Shown one piece after another: positions 10,292 through 22,200 of a DNA stretch of 64,000 nt (position 1 is the first letter of the stretch; each line of letters begins with the position of its first letter). Made by a program: the position numbers and the translations under genes. This DNA is from Tubiluchus corallicola (Eukaryota > Priapulida > Priapulimorpha > Priapulimorphida > Tubiluchidae). The stretch lies in NCBI GenBank assembly GCA_030141605.1, contig JAQGDQ010000006.1:1123501-1187500 (forward strand), in the 5' to 3' direction. Below the pieces are notes generated by a model, which saw only the letters and a list, made by a program, of their open reading frames with translations, ran no database searches and was not told where the DNA came from.

Positions 10292-13200
10292 ATGGAAAAG
10301 CAAACGCACTCTAAAGCTGAGACTTTTACTACACATATTTCGCAAAATGAATTAGTGAAAGATGTAGATACAATTTCCAATATTTCTGATGTTTCTAAAA
10401 TGCGACTGCAACGCGAAATGGGATTCTGGACTGCATCAGCCTACACAGTTGGCTCAATAATTGGTTCTGGGATCTTTATTTCTCCAAAAGGTGTGTTGCT
10501 TCATGCAAGATCACTTGGATGGTCTATGCTGATTTGGGCCATGTGTGGTTTATTTTCCATGCTCGGAGCTTTGACATATGCAGAACTAGGAACGTCTATA
10601 CCAAACAGTGGTGGTGACTATGCTTATACAAGAGAAGCTTTTGGAAATTTTCCAGCCTTTGTATTTTCACTATGGACGAAAAACATATGTGTTGGACCAG
10701 GTGCAATCGCTATCATGGGTTTAACATTATCCGAATATGTTCTTGAGCCCATATTCCCATCTGGGTGTAAAGAGCTCAATATGATAAAACAACTAATTGC
10801 TATCCTTTCAATAAGTGAGTAAATACACAGTTATTCTTCTTCTTATTCTTATTATTGATATTGCAAGCATTTATATATCAAGTGCCACGATTAGATTTTT
10901 TATTCTACAGCGCTTTATACACATCTTAAACGAAACATACAAACAACTGATAAAAATTACACATGCTAAAATACAGCGTTAAGAGCTACTACTGAATTCA
11001 AAATAATAAAAGTTTATTACACACAACAGACATATAAAATAGATAAACAAATAAAAATAACCATAATACATGAACAACTATTAAACACTAAAAGACTCCT
11101 TTAACGGGCAAGTTTTTAATTTATTCTGGAAAGCACTGACTGTGTTATTATAGTTTTCAACTAATTTGGCAGTGAATTCCAAAGTTTACGTGCAGCAACG
11201 ATGAAGGCTCTGTCTCCAAAAGTTACATGCTTACTTCTTGGGCTAATTAAAAACACTGTTACTATGAGATCTCATTAGATACCGACCTTGAGGCTTTTCA
11301 ATAAGCATTTTGTAGTTTCATGAAGGGGCCATTTATAACAGACCCATCGGATGCAAATAATTAATGGCGAGGCCAAGACTAAAGGTTAAAAGGAGCGTTG
11401 TAAGCTACTGTACTGGGGTCCAGGAGGCTTTTAGTAAAAAAAAATTAAGAATTTTAGCAATATGCTAATTTTTATCTGTGTATACATATTTTCATGTTCT
11501 ACATGAAGAGCAATTGACTTTTAAGTATAATTTGGTGATCACTATCTTGGGACACGTACATCAAAGACTTCGCTTAGGCTCCAAAATGTGTACAGTTTTA
11601 TAGAGATTTTATTTTTTTTATTTAGCCCGTGAGCCAGTGGGGTGAACCTTACATTTCCCGTGTAAGTTTTTTTCTCGGTGGTTTTCTCATGTTCTGATGG
11701 AGGACTTTAAGAATATTAGGGGTGGCCCTGTGTCACCCTTAAGCAATTTGAGATATTGGACCAAAAATGTTACACTAGAGAAGTGTGCACTATAACAAAC
11801 CAAAATTGCCATGATCATGCAAATGAAAACACTAAGTAAACTAAATTTAATATTTTTAACTTAAAGGACATTAAAACAAATAAAAAATGATCGAGTTTTC
11901 ATGTACTCCACAGAATTTTTTTTTTATTAATGGTTCATGTGTTAGTACTATCTTAACCTACTAATCTTGAGATTTCATCACTTATTTAAATTAAATTACT
12001 AGGTAATAGTTTCTTTATCCAGATTATATTATTACCCCTCCTCCACAACTAAGTTACTGCTTTCATACAGTCCAATTCCTCATTTTGGCTCTGTCAGATT
12101 TTATTTGTTCATTATTACTGGGAGCCTTCACATGCATGGAACACGAAGCAAACTAATTATTGTGCACTGTTTATTATTTTGCACAACGTTGCATAATATT
12201 GTAATGACTTAAAGATTTGCATACTTTTGCTCCAGAATAAGAGCTCACATCATCTTTAAAATTGCACCTGTTTATAATTTTATCACTGAAGCCACAGTTA
12301 CTGGCTATAAGAGTTTTTGGTGTGCAATCTTTCAAAACCATCTAATTTGTGCCATCAAGAAAAAATGTTGAGTTCACTTCAACTACTTTTTATCCATCAT
12401 GTCTGCTTTAATGTGTGCTTGTTTCATTTTTGCTAAATGCTTCTATTGCTGATGGCGAAGTGCACAGCTTTGCACCAGAAGAAGAGCATTTGGTCATGGT
12501 TAAAATTCCATCTAGTGGTTCTAGTAACACCTGTTCTATGTATTTTACAGTGCCATACAACTATCCTAGTTTAGACATGGTACTATGTGCATTTGAGTAG
12601 GCTTATCCGTACCATGCACTGATGAATTTAGTAGATTGAGCTCCATTAGGCTGCTTTAATATTACCAAATTCAGGAATGCCAAAGCACAGTGTGGTTCTC
12701 TTTCCTACACTGAGTAAGTGCATAGCCTCCTATCATCTCTGGATTGATGATTTTCAATTGTTCAACCATTGTCATTTACCATTGTACGACCATTGGTGTG
12801 GGAAAATTATGATGCGAAAAGTGATAAAGCGAAACAGTATAATCAGTCTGTGTTATCTGAAAGAATAATGTTCCTTACTGGCTAGTGTTATGACCCATTG
12901 AACTTTTTCTTTGTGCGTTTTTTTCAGCCTGTCCTTTATTTTAATTTAGTGACACTCCTTTCTTCTGCTAAGGCTGCCTGGCCAATGGCCAGGTATTTCC
13001 AGCTTACCAGTGATGTCGGAATAGGAGATAATTCATAGGACAAAATTTCACTGATGTTTGTGTTATTGTTGAATTCCTGTAAGTCTTAAATAAGTTAAAT
13101 CAATATTACGTATTTTGCTTAATCCCATTTGTATGGGACAGATTGTCTCGTAGACCCTTGTGACCACTTACTTTCAAAATACTGTTGTAATGCAATACTT

Positions 13201-16200
13201 ATGTTGCCAAATTGACTACATTCAATGACAACAGTACAAGCTTCCCATTTACAACATTAACTATGCTGAGAATGTTGTTGTGGCACTAGAAGAGAATAGG
13301 TCTACCAGTCATCATGCCTCATAGCTGAAACGTACTTCTTCTAAGAATCTCATTCTTCACACAAACAAGACTCAGTGTTTATCCCTTTCTCTCTTCTTCT
13401 CTTTCAGTCATATTAGCTTCATCATAATGAAAACAAGTTTTATTGGATAATATACCCATAATGCTATGATGTGACGTTTGCTTGCTATGTTATCACATAA
13501 AGATCCATAGGGTATGTCATAGGTACCTAGCTAAGATAAGCAGATTAGCTAAAATTGTATAGTTGTAATTGTTATGGTCTTCCCAAACCCCACAAAAGAA
13601 TGTTTAAATTTCTAGCTGTTTTCTAAACTACACCAGTTATAATTTTACGAAACAGCACGCTTCAACTTAATACAGCAATATACATTAAGTCATTATAAAA
13701 ACTAATAATTACTGTACCCATATAATACATTATGCATATTGTAGCACAATTTTTGAATTGTGCATATCAAAAACTAGCTACCAATTTAATTCTACATCAG
13801 TGTCAGTTTCATTTGCCTAATCAGAATAGTTTTGGTATGTCACAGCACATACTTTTTCCATTGTAACTCTTTCTGTCCAAAATCTCAAAATGCTCAAGGC
13901 TGATAAAGGGTCACCCTTAATATTCTTAAGAGACCACCAGAACATGAGAAAACAGCTGAGAAAAACTTACACGGAGAATGCAAGGCTCAGCCAAAAAATG
14001 GCTTTTGTTTGCCAGACTAATCTACTAAAAAATAGACTGAATTCCACAGCAGTAGCCAATGTAAAGCTTTTAAGACCAGGGTTACATGACCACTTTATGG
14101 AGCAAAACAGAGACAGGGGCAGCTTTCTGAACTGTTTGAAATCTGTCTAAATGGATTTTCGAAATGCCAAACAATATTTGATTGCAGAAATCAATTGTAA
14201 GAAAGCATATACTAAGGCATTGGTAGTTTCTGTTGTTTGTATCTTCATCTTCCACATTTGTTCTAGTCTGAATTAATCACAAAATTATGCTTTTAGCGAC
14301 TTTATTTTAGATTCCAATTCGGTCATACAGAAGAAAGTAAGTAAAGTGCCTCCATCGCTCTAATGGTAGCAACTTTCTTCTTCATAGTTTTGCCAGTTTG
14401 GTTTTGGAGACTGATTGACTAACTGATCGTAATAAAAATGTCTTCTTTCCTCCATATAGGAAATTTTTCTATTTAATTTCTTCGTTTCGCATTCTGTTAC
14501 ACAGAGAAATTCTATTCCATATATATTATCTTTAGTACTGGTGACGTACATTCACTGGTTCAGATCTCGTACTGGAAGTACCGTACAAGTTGTAACTACA
14601 GTGACAAAAGTTTTTGCCTTAGTCATCATTATTTTCACTGGAACTGTCTGGTTGATTCAAGGCAAGTATCAGAAGCTTTTACCTCAATATTACGAATCAT
14701 AAAAAAATATATATGTACTGATATTAATAAAAAGATTACCTGCTAAGTTTGTGTATTAGCAACATTGCTTAAACTTCACTTTTGTAATCTTCAAATTAAT
14801 TACAGGAAACACGGAAAACTTTGCAGAACCATTTCAACCAAAACCCAAGTCTGTTAGCAGCATAGCACTAGCTTTTTACTCTGGATTATGGGCATACACA
14901 GGCTGGTAATGTATACAGTACTGTATAATATTCACAACTGGTGCTGGTTTTGAGATAAGCTGGTGCAAATTTATCAACTAAGAAAGCAAAGCAGCACAAT
15001 AAAACAAAAATTATTTGATACAAAAAGTGAGAAGTCATCATGTTTTGATGCAGTTTCTTCAGTTAAGTTTTTTACTGTGCAAGATAGTAAAACAAGTGTT
15101 ATTATCCTGTTATTACAGTTAATATTAGGTTTATTTACAAGCTTACTAGGTTAATACTTAGTTAAGAATGGTTACAGTAGTATGCATGGCTGTTATTTTA
15201 TGTTCCTGAAATATGGAAAATATGTTACAGAGAACTAGTAATGAAATTTATACATAAAGTTGTATAAACATGATGTTTCTGAGTGATTTTTTTAATCGAT
15301 CAGATTTCGGATTTGGGCACAAATTGCAAAATTTCTTGGATTTCCAACCATTAAATTTGGCAAACTATACAGGTAGAAACATAGACATTGGTACAGTGTT
15401 TACAAAGCAATTTGGAAAAGACACGAATTAGTAGTGAAATTTATATAAAAACTTGTATATAAACATGATGTTTCTGAGTGATTTTTTTTAATCGATCAGA
15501 CTTCGAAAAGACACGAATTAGTAGTGAAATTTATATAAAAAGTATATAAACATGATGTTTCTGAGTGTTTTTTAATCGATCAGATTTGGGCACAAATTGC
15601 AAAAATTCTTGGATTTCCAACCATTAAATTTGGCAAACTATACAGGTAGAAACATAGACATTGGTACAGTGTTTACAAAGCAATTTGGAAAAGACACGAA
15701 TTAGTAGTGAAATTTATATAAAAACTTGTATATAAACATGATGTTTCTGAGTGATTTTTTTTAATCGATCAGACTTCGAAAAGACACGAATTAGTAGTGA
15801 AATTTATATAAAAAGTATATAAACATGATGTTTCTGAGTGTTTTTTTAATCGATCAGATTTGGGCACAAATTGCAAAAATTCTTGGATTTCCAACCATTA
15901 AATTTGGCAAACTATACAGGTAGAAACATGGACGTTGGTACAGTGTTTACATAGCAATTTACCGTCCTTTGTGTTGGTGATTAAGAGTAAATTAAAGCTA
16001 TTATGACACACAGACGGGCCATAAGACAGACTTCGAAAAGTATGTCAGAATCACCCTCAGACGATTAGCTGGAACTAGCACTTTAAATGCAGTAATGTCA
16101 CAACTGGTAAGTTACCTAAAAGAGGTAAAAGGAAAGGTTGCATGTAAAAGGGATGACATAACTTCGTTGAAAGGAAAAGTTGAAGAGTCAGCCAGTGAGA

Positions 16201-19200
16201 TGAGGGCCCTCACCATCGTACACAAAAAGTTAAATGACAGATTTAAAGTTGAACAAGAAAACGCAAGTTTAAAAGAAACTATAATAGAGCTAAAATCTAT
16301 AGTAGAAAACCAACAGCACTAACTTGACAGAGTAGATGCAGAGAAGCAGGCAAGAAATGTCATAATAAGTGGTGTCCCAGAAAGTGAGACAGAAGTCGTT
16401 CAAAAACAAGTATTAACTATAGACATGGACAAATGTAACTACATCATGCAGACGATGGGGTAGTGCCCATTAGTTATGAACTAATAAGCCTGGGGTCCAT
16501 GCTGAGAAACAATGAAGGAAATGGTGTAAAGCAAGCAGAGAATAGGCCAAGGCTTTTAATGAAATGCAAATGCTCGAAAAATTATATAGAAAATGTGAAA
16601 AAGCTGAAGCAGCATAGTGGCTGGATAAAAAAAGTGCTTTTGAAAAGAGACGATCTGCCTAGCAAAAGAAAGCTCAATGCAAAGCTAGTTCAGATGCTTA
16701 AAGACGAAAAAAGTAAGCCCGAGAATGTAGGGCACACTTTAAAAATTGACTGGAAAAATAAGACAATACGAGATGATGTTATAATAATTAACCAGGTTTT
16801 TTTGCAAGAGGGGTAACTGATAATAACACTTCATTAAAGATCTGTTCTTGGAATATAAATCAGTTAAAAATAAGGTGGGTAATAACTCTATTGCAAATTT
16901 TTTGTCACAGTTTGATATTGTACTGCTGTTAGAATGTAAAACTACTTCATGTTTTCGTGTACCAGGTTTCAAAGTTTTTTGAAGTAAGCTCAATAAGGGT
17001 GTTACACATAGAGGTGTGGTGGCGCTGTTGATAAAGCACAATTTAGTCAACGGGATATTAAAAATGGATTGTACTAAAGTAGATCAGGTTTGGGTCAGAA
17101 TTAATGTTGTACTAAGGCTGGTAATAGGATATATATCAAAGTTTCATAGTCGTTAATATTGGCATTAAAAATGCTAAGGAGCAAGGACTGAGTATCCTGT
17201 TAATGGGAGACTTCAACGGCAGAGTGGGCAATTTTGAACTAATAAAAGAAGAATGTGACACCCAATATGCACAAAATCCAGGTACATACAAGAAACAGCA
17301 CGGGAACAAACTACTTAGGCTTTGCATTGAAAATGATTTAGTTGCCTAGCAACCACTTAAAGCTGCACGGTGAGGAGTTGGGTGGGGGACTGTATTTCTG
17401 TATGAAAGATAGGTGGATGTCTCAACTTGACTTTCCGATTATTTCCCGTCAACCAGCATTTAATACACTCAGCAACATCATGTTACTGTCCAACCATGCA
17501 CCGATTATGCTGGAGCTCAAACATAACAAGTTGTACGTGGGACAGTTAGAACAAAGAGCTAGCTTTCTGGGTGACCATTACACATACACGCATTACACAT
17601 TACGCATACAATACACAAAACAGTGCTATGTAGAAAGACCATTAAATCAGAGCGTGACAACATAAACCAGTTTAAAGAAAAAATCACCACTGCAGGAAAC
17701 GAGGCAAGAAATGTGGTGCGTAGATGTAGACTGGATAGTGATGAATATGGCAAACGATTTATATGACTGCTTAAAACAATGCAGGACTAGGAGACGACCA
17801 GTTGTAAATGGGCTACCTACCGACAGATAGAGTACACTATTTAAAAAAATGAAAGGGACATTTGGAAAGCAATTAATTGAAAGGGGGAGATTAAGTCTGA
17901 CAGGTTCACAGAACAGCATCCAGCGTCCATTTAGTGCCATTTTGAAAATTTGTTAAGAACTGAGGAGACAAATGATAATCTACAGGATCGGTTGGCAATT
18001 ACAATGTCTATGTTCCGGTATTAGAAGATCCAATAAAGATGCAAGAAGTAAAAGAAAGTATAACTCTGCAAAAAGCACATAAATCTGGTGGACCAGATGG
18101 GATACAGGCTTCATTGTTTCAGTATTTGCACGACGACTGGATATCTATAATAACAATGCTGTTCAATTGGATATTTATGAGTGCTCGCTTCCCACTGGTA
18201 TGAACAATTGCCAAACTTGTAGTCTTATTTAAAAAAGGAAGCATGCTGAATGCAGCAACTACCGAGGTATTAGTAGGATCTGTTCTTGCTGTAAGGTGTA
18301 TGATACCATAATTAACAGAGGATTACAGTTATGCAAGACCCAGAACAGTATAACAGGGTGCTCAATGCAATACAGGTTGTATCAAATAGATTCTCACCTT
18401 ACAATTACTTATAGATGCAGCAGCTAGGAAAAAACGCAAACTCTTTATCCTGTTCGTAAATTTCGAGAAGATATTCGATAAGGTGAACCGAAAAACAGTA
18501 AACGAAGTACTAATGCATTACCGATGCGGGTCCCTGATGTTAAACGCAATTGCAACAATGTATAGCTTGACAAAGAGTATACTAGGGAACTGAACCTTCT
18601 GTTATAATTGGGGGGTCAAGTAGGGTTCTCCCAGCTCTTGTACACTCTTCTGCCTCCGTGTTAATCACCTCATTCGCATGCTGAAATGCATAGGAGAGGA
18701 TAGCTGGCTAGGACAAATACAAAGTCTATTGATGATAGATGACACAGCTTTATTAGCAGCAAACTGAGAGAGATCTAAAAGAAACCTTGAATGTTTAATG
18801 CAGTAAGATGCAGTTCCTTGTTATAAACGGGAAACAGGATGACAAGCAAGCTCTAAAAATGGAAATATAATGATAAAAAAATGTCAGTAGCTGACTTATC
18901 TTGGTGCCCTTATTACAGAAGTGACGAAGTAGAGTGCAATTATCAACAAGCAGATGGATGAAAAAGTTCCTCAGGTTCTGAAGTTTTTTGCTTTTATTGA
19001 TAAAAATGAAGATGCGCCGTTCTAGGTAAAAAGTAAAGTGCTGAACTGCGCCTTAACGTCTAGTATATATTGCAGGGCCAAAACAAGGAATCCTGATTTT
19101 ACATCATATCTGCCACATGCTACATATCTTAGTTGCTAAGAAGTCAGTGTGCAATGATCTAGTTTTGTTAGAATCAGGATACCCGGCGTCTCCAGATTGG

Positions 19201-22200
19201 TTAAAGATGAGACAGATGAGAATATGGAAAAAGTTCCTTGAACAAAGGCACAAGCATGAAACTCTTATGATAGCTGCAAACACTACTAGAGCGACAAGAA
19301 GTAATTTGATAAAGTGTCCGAACAATTTACCTCAGATGCATAATCGTGATTATGAAGAGCATAAGCGATAGCAATTAAAGAACTCAGTAAGATCCAGCCA
19401 ATCAACTCAGTGCCGCACCTACGTAATAATGAATCACATCTTAACACCACCTACAATACCAGCAAATGCCATTGAATGACATGGTATCGCATACACCCAC
19501 TTGAGATTACAATCTCACAGACTCAAGGTGGAGACAGAAAGATTGTATGATGAGCAGCATGAGACTAGGTTGTGCCGATGTGGGCAAACTCATACAGAGC
19601 ATCATGTGATAGCTGTGCGTTCAATAACAGAAGATATTAGCAGACAATACCTTCATGTAGATTACAATAATTTAAACGAATTCTTTTTATATTAAAATAG
19701 GTTTAGTACTTTTATATTGTGCTTTGAAATTTTAAATACGTTTGACATTTAACAGGTACATAATTTAGGATTTTATTTTAATATTTTCTTCATCTTCTGT
19801 GTGCTTAATGATAGCCATGTAATAACGCATTTATTTAACATGGACTGTAAAGATCAGTTACCCCATCTGTGTATGTAATGCACTCGGAACTTTTATTATG
19901 GTCATAGAATAGCTAACTAACTAACTACAAAACACAATGACATTAAAATTAACGTTTATTGCCGATTTTTTAGGGATGTGGTAAACTATGCAGCAGAAGA
20001 GATAAAGAATTATAAAAGGTTTGGTTTCATTCCTGGTTTTTAACTGATTCAGTCATTCAGAGGCGAGAGACTTAAAGATATCCTGGTCCTGAGCTTAGTA
20101 AAATACCAGCGCATGTATTTGTACCAATAATGTTTTACTTAAAAACATGCAATAAACCCTCATTGTAACAAACTAACTGCTTAACAACCAATGGTCTGCA
20201 ATAATCCAACGACATGTACATCTTGTAGGAAAAAGGCCCCTAGCAAATCCATTAAAGAACATTATTAACATAATATAAACATACAAGTACCTGTGCCACA
20301 ATAGACAATGTATAAGGCTGTGAATCAACAAAAATGCTGCTCTAGCAATGTCTGCAGCCATCAAAAGAGTGTTGTGCTTGTGCCTTTGTTCAAGGTCTTT
20401 TTCCACATACTGATCTGTCTCATCTTTAACGAGTCTGGAAATGCAAGGTATCCTAATTCTAACAAAACCAGAAGCACTAGTGATTCATAATTTTTGCTAT
20501 TCCTTCCAAGTTGACTCTCTTTATAATGGAAGAGCCTGCTATAATGATGGCATATGTCTGCACTTTGATGACATGCTGTGCATTACGTATAGTAGTCACA
20601 GTAGTCAAAGTGTGTGTGATTACTGTACATGCTGTACAGCATGTCATCTAAGTCCGGACATATGCCATCGTTATAGCAGGCTCGTCCATTGTAAACATCA
20701 GTGAAATTTGAAAGAATAACAAAAATAATCCTTATATCCAAAATCCATTATATGAAGATCTACTATAACGAAAGTTTACTGTAACAAAATTACAAAATTT
20801 AGATTTTTTTGTATGAGCCTTATCTTAGTCTTAAATGCTTTGATCAGAATTTGTTTGGTTTTAAACAATATCTGTCTTAATCTTGGTTATATCACACAAG
20901 ATTGCTCTTAGACTCTTAGATAAAACAGCGTTATACGGTCTTACTGACTCGTAGGAAGTAAAGTTTCAACATTTACAAAAAATTAGGAGCTGATAAGAAA
21001 CAAACAAACTTTGTGCAAATTGCCAAAATGCTACCAGTTATTATTACTTCCATACTTTGTTTAATGAATTGTATGAAATAAAAGATAATATATTATAGTT
21101 TTCTTAAAGACCAAATTTAAAAGTGCTTCATGTGAAACAAAAGTAATTTACTTTAATAAGTAATATAATAATGGGAGAAACAAACAAGCAAATGCGCTTA
21201 TGGTTTTTGGCATTACACACTATTCTTAATAAAAATGAAAAATAAAAGACTATATTTTAAGAAATTACATATGTATAAATGACAGTATAAATGACAAATA
21301 CTATTAAATCTTTGTAAAGCTGCAACTTTTCCAAAAATTTTCCGTTTTTTTTAAATAAAAGTTTTCTTAATTTTCCCAGGACATTACCACTAGCTTTGAT
21401 GAGTGGAGTAGCATTTGTAACATTTATTTATCTGCTGACAAACATAGCTTACCACACAGTTCTAAGCAATGACGAGATATTAAGTGCTAGTGCAGTAGCA
21501 GTGGTAAGTCAAAAGCATGCTCTCTTACTCTTCAGCCTTTACTTCCAGTTACTCTGTTTGGAAACCTAAATCATGGAAAACGTATCTTAAACATTTTAAA
21601 ATAAAGTGCAAGACATTGTGAAATTTTTCTACTGCTGACTTCTCTAGGTGTATGAAGTGTGGTATAGCAGCCAAATGCTAAAAAAAGACAGCCAGCCAAG
21701 AGACTTCTTGTTTTTGTCTGTTTTAGCAATGGGCAGTGTGTTACTATGTTTACATAGCTGATAAGAAACAAAATTAGGGTTAAAATTTATAAAATCTTCT
21801 TGCTTCTTGACAAAATGTTCTCTTCACTGCACAATTAGAGCCACCTAAAAATTTCAAAATGTTTTAATTAAAGAATGTTACTTTAGTGAAATAAATAAAT
21901 TTTAGCTACAAATGCATATAATACATAACAACACATTGTTGTGATGCTATTAACAAACTAAGATATCATAGTTTCACTTTATCGTTTTTGATTTTAGTTA
22001 TTTGCCGAGAAGACATTAGGTAAACAGTGGAGTTGGATAATACCTGTTTTTGTATCCATCTCTGTATTTGGTGCTACCAATGCAAGTGTATTCTGTGCAA
22101 GCAGGTATGGCATACAAGGGCAACATAGCAACACTAATCTAGCTTAGAAAGGTACCTGCAAATAAATTAAGCTTAATTAAACCTAAAAGTCCTGTCACCA

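Noticed and set aside
13890-14150. 86-codon open frame as a gene
   Set aside because: It overlaps a repeat whose inverted copy lies at 11.6 kb and carries no equivalent frame.
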